NCBI GenBank assembly: GCA_026724425.1
Contig: JAIUCV010000005.1
Location: 41,327,784-41,391,783 of the forward strand
Direction of reading: 5' to 3'
Source of the DNA: Erythrophleum ivorense
Lineage: Eukaryota; Streptophyta; Magnoliopsida; Fabales; Fabaceae
Length of the DNA: 64,000 nt
In this document: positions 24,501 to 37,300 of the stretch, piece after piece
Layout: each line of letters begins with the position of its first letter
Position numbering within the stretch: position 1 is the stretch's first letter
Made by a program: the position numbers and the translations under genes
Notes under the pieces: model-generated
Database searches by the model: none
What the model saw: only the letters and a program-made list of their open reading frames with translations
Told to the model about the DNA's origin: nothing

Positions 24501-26590
24501 AATTTTCAACAAAGAAAATGCTATATTTTGCTAAAACAAATCACGCTACGACTTAGAATGCCATGCCGTAGTGAAATAGGACCTTATAAGCATCTGCGCC
24601 ATGACTTGCCTTCTTACACTGTGGCGAATGCAACCTCTGTATGCCTATATAATACTTTATGCTGTAGCGCCTAATGTTTTCATCGCGCAGCATCTAGCCT
24701 TTACCTCAATTCAAGCAGCGGCATATGATGTTCTTGTTGCGGCTCATCTAGTCTCTATATAACTTTATGTCACAACTTGCTTGTGATACGTTACAGCGCA
24801 ACTTGCCTCAAGTGCCTTTCTTCATTTTCTTTCAATTTGGCCACAGCTCAATGGATTTTGACCACGATGCATCTTTTTAAAATTGCAATTATGAGTACTT
24901 TAAAGACCTTCTGTCGTGAAGGATTTCATCAATCTTGTTTAGCATGCTTTTGGCTCAATACTTCTTATGATTGCACCTTATAATAAGAACAGGGTATGAT
25001 TAATTCTCAAATTACGCAAAAATTAAAATAAAACTTGTCATTTAAAATGTAAAAATTGAGTATAGAGTTGTTCATCATAAGTATGCTTTTTTTAACCTAT
25101 AAAAAGTATTTATTTATTGTATAATTAGAGGCTAAATCTATATTTACCAAAAGAAAATATGTAGAATAATATGAATAATCGAGAGTTATCACCATTGTAT
25201 TATACATATGGTTTGTTCAATGTGCCTTTCTTAGAATTGGAAAATTTCCAAGTATTGTAGTTTTGGAACTAGAAATGTTGCCTTCTTTGGAACTAGAATT
25301 TGACATGTATACAAATAATGCAATGTCTTACTTCTCTATGTTGTAGCTTTGATGTTGTGCTATTAACATTGTTAATTGCCATAATGATGAAGATAGATGA
25401 TTAATCAATGAAGTATTAAAATGTTCCTTAAGTTTGACAACTTTGAGACTTATTAAACAAATTCAATCAATGAAGTATTGCAAGAACATGATTATAGAAA
25501 TGATACAATGAGTAATGCTTCATATACTTGTGATGTTGAATTTTAAGTGCTTGTAACCAGTAAGTTTAGTGCTAAAATATTTGCAAATTTATGTTGATGG
25601 AGTTCAAAATGTTTGCTTACTATTTTCAAATAAGTCTATTTCATGATGCAAGTCAACCCCTAACTTAGATGTGAAACTAAAGTCTCAAGTACAATCACAA
25701 CTATATCAAGAGAATAGCCTAAGTAAAATGTTTGGAAATGGACAATACTTTAGAATGAAGTAGACACATACAAAACTAGCTTCAAAAGTGGACAACACCT
25801 TAAAATGAAGTGAACCACATATAGAACCAACATCAAAAGTGTTTTATATCATATTAAGGTGTAATGAAGGTACATATTAAAATTTAAAATAAGAATCAAG
25901 TTATATATTACCATCATCAAACTACAATAAAGATGAACATTTCTCTTGCAATAAAGTGGTATGTTTCTCTTTTAGTAAAGGTGTATCTTTCTTTTTTAGC
26001 TTTTGGATCTATATATTAATATGTTGAACATAGCAAAACACAAGCTACTCATAATAATAATATCAACATAGATTACATTACAAAACACAAATTTGTAAAA
26101 AAGGTAACATTACAAAACACATATTTTGTACAATAATTGCTCCATATTAATTAACCTTGTTTATTGCCAAGATTTATAACATCACTATTGAGACCCTTAA
26201 ATGATCGTACAAGATGATCTAGTACTACTTATATTATAGAGAAAAAAAATTAAAACATTTAAATTAATTACTAAGAAAAAATCAATATTTAGTAAAACTT
26301 ACCATCAAGAAACTAATTAAACTAGTAAAACAACTTTTTGGGTATTTCTTACTTTTCTTTCCTTTATTTTTATGAATCCCTTCACCTACACTTCATTTCA
26401 CTACTGCTTGCATTGTATCCTCTATGTCATTATTCGCATTTCTTTGCCTATCAAAAACCTTTGTCACTTGTTTGTTCAATTCACCAATAGCTTTAGTTAG
26501 AAACAAGAATGCTTTCCAGTTGCATGACACTTTGATTGCTAGCCTTATAAGTTTAAGACAAATTTGTCTATAGCACTACATAATAGCTAA
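21540..26590. other. Non-coding DNA between the two genes, left part
   Basis: About 5 kb without a recognisable gene, starting upstream of the WD40 start codon. 21600-21870 is very AT-rich. Around 23600-25000 the sequence has the look of a decayed LTR retrotransposon (long non-coding stretch, then a segment with spaced GC-rich motifs such as CGCTACGACTT and TGCGCCATGACTTG near 24540-24720), but no LTR pair, primer site or protein motif could be fixed. The open frames at 24453-24674 and 24777-24983 show no domain. The C-terminal end of the FAR1-like relic may reach into 26350-26590. Confidence 0.5.
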
Positions 26591-26599
26591 CTTAGCATT

Positions 26600-27268
26600 T
26601 CTTTCAATCTCATTTCTTTCAAATCATGTATAATATCGCTTCTTTCTTGTTTTGTCTGTCATTTTAGAATACATTGATGAAGCATTAATGTAACATCTAT
26701 AATATTAAGCACCTTCAAAGCATAACAACATAGTGTATTAAAGGGCTTAAACTTTTTATAACCACATAAAATGGAATTGTCACAAGGGTAAAATGAAACT
26801 CTTCATTATCCTTTCTGATCAACCATAGTAATAATGTACTCAAACAATGGCAAAGTTTTATTTATATGTACATACAGCTAAGTATAGTAAAATTAAACTT
26901 TTGTTGGAATAAGTCAAAAATTGTGAAGATATAAATTTGCGCAAGCTAGCATAACATGGGCAAATGTTAACTTTTCAACCTTAGTAATTTATGCCATGAA
27001 TCAAATTCACACTTTAATTCATTGTACATCACCCTCTCAAAGTGATTAAAGAATTGAATGATGTATAAGTCTAGTTTCATTCAACTATTGAAGTTCTAAA
27101 TTCAAGTTTTCACTGAGTTGTGTGCTTTGTATACCAAGTATAAATGATTTCTTCATGTGACAAGTAGCTTATTTTTCCTTTATGCAATAGACTAATCTTA
27201 ACCATATGTTATCATACATCTTATATATAGAAACCAAGCTACTTTAAGCCACCTCAAACTGTGTTTTG
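26600..27268 (-). pseudogene. FAR1/FRS-like (MULE-derived) pseudogene, 3' part
   Basis: Six-frame reading of the minus strand, joining frames only for recognition, shows decayed blocks typical of FAR1-related proteins: FFNHFERVMYNELKCEFDSW (about 27070-27010), then a SWIM zinc-finger-like stretch with CGYKKFKPF and LCCYALKVLNI (about 26790-26695), and a remnant of the RYILKRWTK block just after. Stops and frameshifts are frequent. FAR1/FRS proteins are transcription factors domesticated from Mutator-like transposases, so the source may be either an FRS gene or a MULE. The missing middle lies across the solo LTR at 27269-30013. Confidence 0.65.
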
Positions 27269-30013
27269 TGTAACACCCCGAAATTAATTAAAGGATAATT
27301 ATGATTAATTATGAATTGATATGGGTTTAATTAGAAAAATTAATTAAGAAAGGTGGGCATTAATTTGGGCCTTATAATTAATTTAATTATACTTTGGAGT
27401 AAGTATAAAAACCAAATCTTAGCTTTAGAGAGATTCAATTCCACTTTCTAAAGGCCCAATATCTATTGTGTTGACCCAAGTTAAATGGGCCCTTAAATAG
27501 CTCAAGTCCACTATAAACTCTTCAACTTGTAGCCCAATAAACTTTCATCTAAATCCAAGTAAATTTTAAGTCTTTGGGTCAGCTCACAACCCAACTTAAA
27601 CTCATCTAAACCCTAAAACTACTTCAGTGCTTCCCATTTTGCAGAAAACACAAGAGGCAAGAGTTCATTTTCACACTTGGAGAAGGGAGGCTAGGGTTCT
27701 TGGTAAAAATCCATCTTCCGCTCCTAGAGTTAAAATCAGCTAAGATAATTAATATATAACTTAATCATCTTCTCTTCTTCTTTAATTTGACTCGATTGAT
27801 TTTTTATTTGGAGCATTTTCGCTTATACCCAAAATTTGAAATACATTGTTTAATATTTTTTTTGGGAAATTTTTGGAGGTTGAGGTTAGGGGTGCTATTA
27901 GATAAGCATTTTCTACCCATCTTGAGGTAGTTTCTATTAGTTTGAGATCGCCATAGTTAATTTATAATATGAGCCTTTATTTTGTGCTAAATTATCTAAA
28001 AAATTGAGCAATATCTTAGAGTTTCTAGGTAGGTGAAGCTTAAATCCAAATTTAGGACTCTTTGAGAGCTAGGTAAGTGTCCTCTAGGTAGTCTTTAGTA
28101 GTTTAACTCTTTGGACATTTGTTTGCTACTACAAATGATGAGTAAGAGTAGTAACGGTTTGGTTTTCTGTGCATAGGCTAAAGTAACATTATTGTTAGCT
28201 TAAAGAATTGTTAACTAAGTGAGGTAACAAGGTTAATTTTTATTCCTTGCATATGTTCAATTTAATCTTATATTTACTGCACATATATGATTTTAAATGT
28301 TAAATAAATGGTTAATTATATGATATGTTGTGATTGGACCTCGTGAGTCCATGGTATATTTGTGATGCGGCTACCACCAGTGTATCATGTTTCGATCGGG
28401 CACCGAGTTGTGATTAGACTTTTATATACACTGAGCCTAGGTTGTATTCATTAGAGGGTTGGTGTCATGAGCGAACCTCTCCCAGTGTTAATGGCCTTTA
28501 ACAAGTTGTGTGTGATTATTAGTATAGGATAATGATTACTAGTAGCTCAATTATTGCATTTTTGTTGATATTATGATGTTTCTAGTGCATATCTAGTTTA
28601 ATGCATATATGTTGATTAATTTGAAGTATATGAATGGAATTTATTTTTGACTATTGAGATTTGCATCTTACCTCATTTCATGGGCTAACTATTTCGGGTG
28701 AAGGCTCTTTTGGTAAGGATAAAGGAAAATAAGTGAATGAACGTCTGTAAGTTGAGACCTTGTGTAGGGAATGTTGCAGTTGGGTTGATTTAACTTATGA
28801 TAGATGCTAATTTTTATTATTCTTTGTATAGTATCATCATGTAATCATATTGCCAAGTGTATGAGTTTTGAGTTTTGGTAATCTATGATGTATCTAATAG
28901 GAGGTTAGGTTTTATCAACTTGGAATTTGATGAATGAATTCATTTATATCTTATATGGAATCTTGCTAACTTTGAGTTATGGTATACCATTTGAGAATGT
29001 AATCGTGTGTTGCCATAAATGTTGACTTAGACTAGTATTGTATGGAACCTTGTTGGAATTTGCATTTGAATAATAATAGTAGTAGTTTTTGGTATTCTTT
29101 GTGTCAAAGTCTATGATTTGTTGATATATGATGAACAGATGGGTAGAAATCAACACCTAAGTCTTGAATTGGTGATGGTAGATGTACTGAGCAAATTAGG
29201 TAGTTAGGTACTTTTAAAACCTTATAAATTAAGGTGGAATGACCTTAGGATACCATTAGAGGGTGTGTTGAAGTGTTTGGGACAAAATTGGGAAAGTTTA
29301 GGTGTAAGAGGAAGTTAAGTCGCGACCAAAACACCTTAAGTTGCGGCCAACAGTCAGTCAATGGTAAGAAGTGCTGCGGCCCAAGATGTCCCGTTGCAAC
29401 GTAAGGCAAAAATTTTACCCAGGAAGGGTAACAGAATCCAACTTCGCCATGGCACATGTACTTTCACCACGGCACAATTCAAATAAATTGGATGGAGAGT
29501 TTCAAAAGGCCTACCCCACCGCGACGCCACATAGGCTCACTGTGGCGAGGCTTTAACTCGCAATAGAAGTTTGAACAACAGGTTTTCAAGAGCACTTTCA
29601 CTGCATGCGCGAAAGGCCTGAGTTGCAATGCAAGGTTCGTAGTGTTGATTTTAAATTCCAGTAACCAACTTAGCTGTAGCAAGGAAGGTCCCCCAAACTC
29701 TTATTTTTACTTAGAGACTTTGGATTTCACTATGAATATGATATATAATGACTTGGAAACATTTGTAAGAGGATTTTGTGATGTTTGGAATTAATAGAAT
29801 GGTAATGTGAATCAAATGTCTTAATTGATAATTGGAGTTACTTATGGGATCAAATAGTTTTTGTTGTTTGGGTAATAATCCTAATAATATGAAGGTTCAA
29901 ATTTTCTCACTTTTTTCTATTTTAATTAATTGTAATGACTTTAGACCTTGACTTACAATCATTAACAATATAATTAAACCTAATCACAGTAATTAAGAAT
30001 TATGATTGTTACA
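27269..30013 (+). mobile_element. Solo LTR, probably Ty3/Gypsy Tekay-like
   Basis: The segment begins TGTAACACCCCG, a start common in plant chromovirus LTRs, and ends GATTGTTACA, so its ends form the inverted TGTAA...TTACA. It is about 2.74 kb, within the range for Tekay/Del LTRs. The flanks TTTTG and TTTTT match in four of five bases and may be the worn target duplication. No second LTR, primer site or coding domain adjoins it, so it is best read as a solo LTR left by recombination. It interrupts the FAR1-like relic, whose two halves lie on either side. The strand given assumes the TGTAACACC end is the LTR start. Confidence 0.65.
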
Positions 30014-30560
30014 TTTTTTCCTCATATTTGCACATGCAACCTTGGAAGTTACATTTTCTCTTCATCAATATGCTTAGGCATTTGATATCATTTTGCATTA
30101 AAATGTCATATAAATAGTCCATAGCAACTATTGAACATCATCTCAAGTATTACTTTGTCCATTGCTTGATCTTTATTAGTAAAAATAAAAATAGTTTGTG
30201 ACCTTTTTCATTGAGGGCTTTTAAAAAAGTTTTGAACAACTACTTGAAGAACTCAACTGTCTCATCATATAACAATGCCACCCTAAGGGTTACCACTCTT
30301 CTACAGTGATTGAATCTAAAAAACAAAGTAAGTGGTTTATGTTAACATTTGGTATAATATGTTGTGTCAAGGTAAGGCACATCATTGAAGTAGATATAAT
30401 CAATAAGCATCCTTACATTGATTTAGAATACATTGATTATTTGTTCATTTATGTCTATTTGATATACATAGTAGAATAATGGATTTTTCAACAATTGCTA
30501 TTGAAAGTATTACAACAAACAATTTACTTTCCTATATATTAAGTTACTCTATATTTTAGT
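30014..30560 (-). pseudogene. FAR1/FRS-like (MULE-derived) pseudogene, 5' part
   Basis: Minus-strand frames contain the transposase-like core of FAR1-related proteins in decayed form: a run resembling INVF followed by IDYIYFNDVPYLDTTYYT (about 30450-30350), then FNHCRRVVTLRVALLYDETV followed by EFF and LFKTFLKAL (about 30320-30215), and MQND with a nearby CLSILMKRK (about 30105-30050). In intact relatives these blocks continue directly into the part found at 26600-27268. Numerous stops and shifts make it a pseudogene. Homology was judged from memory of the family, not by a search. Confidence 0.65.
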
Positions 30561-32520
30561 GCAGAGATAATTATTTTGATCTAAACAAGTATAACCTAGG
30601 TTAGTTTTTTTTCTTATATACCTACTTATTAACTCAATTGATGATCTTTGTTGAAGCTCAAAATTGTCATACCTAATATTTTCTAAATTTTTAGATATCA
30701 AAGAAAAGGTTAAAAACAATGATAATGAGGGACTAGAAGTTTAGATAAGATAAAAGGAAAGAGCAGAAAGATAAAAAAAGGAACCAAAGTAGCTAAATTG
30801 AACAAAATGCCCATATCAGTGATAAAATTATAATTTCAAGTAAAATTTTAAAAACTCAAAAAAAAGAATTTTAAATATCAAAATTAAGCTCATTAAAATT
30901 TTTAGAGATCTTGAAAACTATATAAATTGTAAGAATAGTTAAAACCCTAACGATGTACGATTTACAATTCTAGTTGACCAAAAGTTTAACCTAATTTTTT
31001 TAGACTATTTTAAATTTCAAAAATTTCAAAGCAAATATTTTTAATAAATTAAAAAGTCTCAATTTTTATATAGAATTAATGGTTCTAAAAAAGGATTTAA
31101 AATAAACTTAAGCAACAAAGTCAAAATATAGTGGCAAAAATATAATTATAAAAAGTTAAAAATCTCTCTTTTCTTTATTATTTAATATATCGGCTTTCTT
31201 CCTTACTACAACTGACTCATATAAGCTAAAACTAGCAGCTACAAGATGCCATGGAGATGGAGGAGAGAAAAGAATAAAGGGAGCTAGATATGTAAGCATC
31301 CATGTAAAATCTCATGTTATGGTAGTTAGCAAATTTCTTCTCCTTTCCAAACTTTTTTTAACGGTGGTTTCAACTTCATGAAAGGATAACTTTGATAGCT
31401 AACCTCTTAAGGAAAAGTGGAGGTTTAAAGCAACCAAGTGTAGCATGGAAATTACCATTCAATAAGGTTTCAAATGAGGTATGTCAAGTATTAGAAAACT
31501 TGCTATTCCTTAAACTTCTCACCTTCTACATTTCAGCCTAGAGAGAGAGTGAGGAGGAAGCTTTTGCTTGATGAAAAATGGATAGAAACAAGGGCTTAAA
31601 AGTACAAAGAGTAAGAATATACCAAAAAAATAACAAAGAAAGCTAAAGAGAGTAACATATGCCACTTATGGTTCCAACTAAGCTATGGAAGATATAAAGC
31701 CCTAAGAACATAATTTAAATTTTCTAAAACCATATTTGAACTAGAAATGACTCCTAAATATTCTATATCTATCAAATTACTCAAGAAAATGACAAAACTC
31801 CATGGAAGCTATTTAAGGTGCATGCATTGGCCTTATTTTTATGATTTTTATGTAGAGTACTTAGGGAGTGTTTTTATGATTTTTAAGGTTATAAGTGATT
31901 TAAATATGAGCAATGAATACTAATAAAATTATAGAAATGAATTTAGGAACCTTATTTTTAAAGATAAAATTTTAGAGTTTATACAAGGTCTAATGAAGCA
32001 ATCTAGTGTCACTTATGTGTCTAGCTTGCATGTGATGGCTCTAATAAATTTTATTAGAGTCATATAGTTTATATCAAGTGAGATTTTGAAATTTAAAAAT
32101 TTATTTATCAGAGCTGTCATTGAACTTAAAATAACTTAAATTTGACATGTTAAGTTTCCATAAACTTATATAGTAAGAAAATAAATTAAAATGGGTCTTA
32201 ATAAGTTGCTTTACATTTGAATGAATGTGCTTAGGCCAAGATAAAGCACTAATTCACCGTACCATTCCACAATTAATACAAGATATTATAAAATGTCCAT
32301 TTCCAAATTTTTGGGAATTACCATTATTAGAACAATAGCCTTATTTTGACAAGCAATCATGCATAAATAATTTTTTTTTTCATTCCCAACTCTGTACTGC
32401 CAACCAAGTAGGATATTGCATTCTCTCTCTCCCTCGTACTTATTACATTGGCACAATAGTATTTCGTGATCTAAACGAGACATGTTGGAATCTATTGAAA
32501 CATTTTCTCATCCTTTAACC
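30560..32520. other. Non-coding AT-rich DNA
   Basis: I see no gene here. The upstream part of the FAR1-like relic may extend a little way into the left end. The rest is AT-rich with no long open frame, terminal repeat or recognisable protein motif. Confidence 0.5.
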
Positions 32521-32523
32521 TCC

Positions 32524-33030
32524 TTAAGGCTTTGTTTGGTTTAATGGAGGGGAGGGGAGGGGAGAGGAGGGGAGGAGTTTTAATGATATGTTGTTTGGTT
32601 GATTTGGAGGGGAGGAGAGAGATTTTAATGATATGTTGTTTGGTTGAGGAGGGGAGGGGAGGGGAGGGGAGGGGAGGGATTAATGAACAATTATACCCTT
32701 AATTAATTTTTTTTATTTTTAAGATATTTTTATAAAAAAAGTTTTTTTTTTTACTTTTTATTATAAAAAATAATTTTTTTTTATTTTTATTCAAAAATAT
32801 TTTTTATTTTTATAAAAAATATTTTAAATTTTATTAAAAAAATAAAATTTATATTATATTTAAAGTAAAAATAATTTAAGGAACAAATTGGTTAAACTCA
32901 CCCAAAATTTTTTTCCCTCCTCCAAAACCCTCCACTTTTGGAGGGGAGGGTCCCTCCCCTCCAATTTTTACATACCCAGACAAGGGAGAGGGCTCTCCTC
33001 CCCTCCCCTCCAACAAACAAAGTCTAAGGA
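32524..33030. repeat. G-rich MITE-like repeat, copy 1
   Basis: The ends are inverted: TAAGGCTTTGTTTGG at 32524-32538 and CAAACAAAGTCTAAGGA ending at 33030. Next to the left end lies a GAGGGGAGGGGAGG-rich zone with repeated TTTTAATGATATGTTGTTTGG units, and next to the right end a matching CCTCCCCTCCCCTCC zone, with an AT-rich centre. There is no open frame of note. The form suggests a MITE-like, non-autonomous DNA element. Exact edges and target duplication are uncertain because a related copy abuts it. Confidence 0.5.
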
Positions 33031-33515
33031 TATGTTTGGTTCAATTGAGGGGAGGGAAGGGGAGGGATTTTAATGAAAGGGAGGGGAAGGGAGGGAGAGA
33101 TTTTAATGGGGGGGAGGAGAGAAATTTTAATGATACATTGTTTGGTTCAGGAAAAGAAGGGAGAAAAAATAATAATATATAAACTATTTTACCCTTATAT
33201 GTTTTAAAAATAATAATAATATAATTGATTATTTTTTTTAAAAAAATTTAATATTTTTATTATCAAATTAAATAAATATTAAAAATTATTTATAATTATA
33301 ATTATTTAAAAAAACTTATAAATATATAAAATTAAATAAATAAATATAAAAATATTTTAATTTAAAATATAATTTTTCCTCTCCATCCCCAAATTGGGAG
33401 GAAGAGAGAGAAGGATAGAGAAGGAAAAATTTAATTTTTCCTCCCCTCCCCACTAACAATGCAAACCAAACAAGGGAGCCTCCCTCCCCTCAAACCAAAC
33501 AAACAAACAAGGGGT
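33031..33515. repeat. G-rich MITE-like repeat, copy 2
   Basis: A second copy starts ATGTTTGGTTCAATTGAGGGG and ends near CCCTCCCCTCAAACCAAACAAAC, again with purine-rich left, AT-rich centre and pyrimidine-rich right parts. It directly follows copy 1 and lies against the probable TBCE promoter. Confidence 0.5.
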
Positions 33516-34329
33516 AAACGATGTCCTCTATTTCTGCCCCGCCCCACAACTCCCCTCTTCCGCACTCCGGCAGCGACGCCCATTGTTACTTCCGCTTCAC
33601 ATGAGTTGAGTCGGCAACGGCGAGTTACATTCTATGGTTCTTCCTCCTCTTCTGAGTTCGTAGCAGGTATTTGAGTCACTTTTTCTCGAGGGCGAAGTGG
33701 CGAACCCGCCATGGCCCTGGGCGCTGCTGATTTGTTCTCTCTTTCCCAGGTCTTTGTGTCGTAGTTTTGGAGTACAGGGTGAATGGGTCATTTGGAATAA
33801 GAGCTAGTGTGTTTATCATTCAACAGCACTGCGTGAATTCTGATTGCAATTTAGTGACGAATCTTGGAGTTACTGCTCTACCAGCGAGAAACCATGATTG
33901 GAAGACTTTGAGAAAGATCTTATTTGTGCTGGTAGTGCAGTAACTCCAAGATTAGAAACACCAGAAAGAAACCCAGGACCTCCTTTCCTATTTGTGCATT
34001 GTGTTTCTTCTCTAGAATTTGCTCACCTTATGCTATGCTATTGTTCTCTCCTTCTCTAGTTCTCCTATTTTCCTTTTCTTCCGCTCTCTAGAAAAATCGG
34101 GATACTCTTTCTTTAATTCTTTCACATCCAACACAACCTCCCTTCCTCTTCGTTCCTTCTTCCTTTCGATGCTTTTTTCTTATGGTTATTGTTTTTGATA
34201 TTTCACCTGTGTAACTAAATTGTAGAATATCCTATATGACATGAATCAAATTGAAAATGAATTGAAGTTAAATAAAATGCACAGGTAGAAGCCTTTACAT
34301 AAAAGGAGCCCGCTGCCAATTTTAACAAG
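33516..34329 (+). promoter_or_regulatory. Probable TBCE promoter and 5' untranslated region with an intron
   Basis: Between the MITE-like repeats and the TBCE start codon the sequence is less AT-rich and pyrimidine-rich, as in plant leaders. GCAG/GTATTTG near 33665 is a plausible splice donor and AAAATGCACAG/GTAGAAG near 34285 a plausible acceptor, so a 5' UTR intron of about 0.6 kb is possible. The open frame at 33459-33674 has no recognisable domain and is probably leader. No TATA box could be assigned. This is inference only. Confidence 0.35.
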
Positions 34330-37300
34330 ATGGAGGATTCCCCCCAGTCAAAAGTTGAATTCTGGGTGGGCCAACGAGTACATGCATCTGGTGATTTACG
34401 GAGAATTGGGACTGTTAAGTATGTGGGGCCCGTAGAAGGTTATTCTGGCATATGGGTTGGAGTTGATTGGGATAATGGAGAAGGCAAACATGATGGATCC
34501 ATCAAAGGGGTCCGATATTTTCATGCAAAGTCTGAAAGATCAGGGTCATTTGTTCGTGCTCAGAATTTGAACCAAGGCATTTCATTACTGGAAGCTCTTG
34601 AAATCAGATATCGAGGTGACTCTACTAAAGATGAAGAGGGTACATCTCTGGCTTTAAATTCATATGTTGTTAAATTTATATAATTTGGGTGACCGGATTA
34701 ATGTAGGGAAAAAAAAAAGAAAATGGTTTGTCATTGGTTTTTGACAAAAAATGAAAGGAAGTCACTTCTATCTGGTAAGTTGTTGTTTTTCTTTTATTGT
34801 TTTGTTCTTTTGGTGGGCTGTTGGATGGAGGTTGTTAATGCCTTGAACTAGTGAAGACAAGTGGAACACTGCTTAATTCTAGTTTGTGAATTTTGATGTA
34901 AACTTTGCAGTGTTCGGGGATTCATAATACCACTGTCAATTGTTATATTATTTACCTTTTGGGATCAATTCTCAGTATTTTTTAGCTATTAATTGACTTT
35001 CAACGGAACTTTTGGATTGCCTGATCGTGTTTTTTGTTACTTATGTGTCCAGAGTTTTAGTAATTTGTATGATACGAAACCATGGGACCGATTTCCATTC
35101 TAACAACCATTAATGTATTGTTTTGAAGCTTTCTTCTCCCCTTTAGAATCTGTTTACTTTCAAGTCTTTTTCCATAAATAGTTTCTTATGCTTATTATAC
35201 TGAGAGACCTAGAAAATAATTTGTGTGATTTTTATGTTCTTTTCTTGTAGATGAAATGTATGTCCTTTCAGCTAGCAACAATCGAGTCTCTGTTCAACTT
35301 GTGGGTAGAGATAAAATTCAAGATAAGCTAAGTCGATTTGAGGAGTTAACCAGTGCATCATTGTCATATATGGGGGTTAGTTCCCCTGGAATTCCATGTC
35401 ATATTAATACTACAGTGCCAAGTAAGCTTGATTCTAAAATTCTCACTTCTCTTCTTTGCACAGATTAAGATGCATGAATGTGGAAGTTGTCTACTATGTT
35501 GTAGAAAATGTAGAATCAGCGAATCACTTAATTATACCTGAAACTACACTGGGAAGCTCTGCTTCTTTGTTCTATCTCTGTATCCATCTTGCTAGGCATT
35601 TTGATTATAGTTAAGCTATCCTCTGGAATTTACAAAAGGAGACAGAATTAAAAAGAACATAAAGAAGTCCAATCCAAATTGTCAACCTGCAATTATATCA
35701 AATATATGTATAAGAAGAATTTATCAAGAGAACGATATAAGTTTGAATAGCTCTTTTATTTTTTTTGGGGGGGGGGGTGAAAAATTAATATTTCCTTTTT
35801 ATTACTTCAAATATTACCACATAACTTTTTTCAACATTGATAACCTTGAGAATTATTAGTGCCATTATCTCAATGATCACGTCTCTAACGGCAATGGGTA
35901 GTTCTACTCTCTTTTAGCTCTGAGGAGAAGCTCTATGCCTCTGAGCTAAATTTATAGTGAAATCTTACACTCTTCTATCCTGCCCAACACTTGGCCAGTG
36001 GTGCCTTGCCTTCCTGCTTTAGGAATTGATAGGGGTTGGATCTTTGATACTCCTTTGACCTGCTTTTTCCTCCGTGAACCCCCTTTCTTGGAAACACATA
36101 TTAAATGAATTTTCCCTGTTGTTTTCTTGCTGTGTATTTGCAATCAGAGCCACCTGTATTCCCATAATTTTCTTTTTGCTGCAGATATAAAGGAACTTGA
36201 TCTGACAGGAAATGTGCTTTCTGAGTGGAAGGTATGTTTTTGCAAATGGCTTTTTTACACAGTTTTATCCTGTCTAAGCTTAGCATGCCATGGCAAATCA
36301 CACTTGGAACTTTTCTCTTTTATATTGAACTACTCTTGATCCATTAGTTCGTAGTTGAGAAGTGATTAAAAGTGCAGATGCTTTTCTTTTGCTGAAACTG
36401 TGGTACCTTTAGGCTGGGATGCTTGTATTTATGCAATTCTTCACCTTATTTTGATATTCTGATTGCAACTGCTGGGAATCAGTTATTTATGTTGGTTCTT
36501 TTTGGAATATAGTTTTAATTAATTTATTAGTTTTTATGATATTGTTGCTTAGAATAGCTAAATGGTAAGGCAGTAATAGATCTGTTTAATAACAAATTTT
36601 ATTTGTTTCAAATTTTTACCTTTTTGGTCGGTTCAATTCTCTATGCTAGAGGCCATTGCTTTCATTTAGTATATAATTTTTTATTTGGCAATCTCTTGGC
36701 ACATTTAAGTGAATTTACTAAATATGAGAAGCGCGAAAATTTAAAATGGTTATAAGATGTGTTGCTTTATGTCAGTGATCAGCATAGATGGTTGTCTCAG
36801 AACTTCTATTGCATGTTCTGTTCCTTGATCTGTTTGCTTGAACAGGTGCATATAGTCTTTAAAGGCCTCACTTTATCCATGCACACAATGTTAATCCACC
36901 ATTTTGTTTTACTCGTTTAATTGCAATTGGTCATTTACAATTAATGTCTTTAAAATCAGACTGATTATTAAGTTGGTAAAGGTACTAGTTTACTATTTAT
37001 TGGTTTAATTGTAGTTAAATTGGTAGTAATTAAATATATGTATTTTATATTTATATATTAAAAATCTCATTATAAATAACAAAAAACAAATATTATTAAA
37101 TTTTACAAGGTCAAACATGATTACATGAATAAAACTAGTTGTAAATGGTAACAATAATAATATAATTTAACTAACTTAATGAAATTAATATAATTTATCA
37201 TAAAATAAATGGTAACAGTGAAAGATATACTAAAGGATATAAATTGTGATAATTCAAATCATATATATTTTTTCACATATATATATTATTATATAATTTG

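Noticed and set aside
33459..33674. 71-codon open frame upstream of TBCE
   Set aside because: It begins inside the G-rich repeat and has low complexity (Ser/Pro rich) without a domain; it is better read as 5' leader of TBCE.
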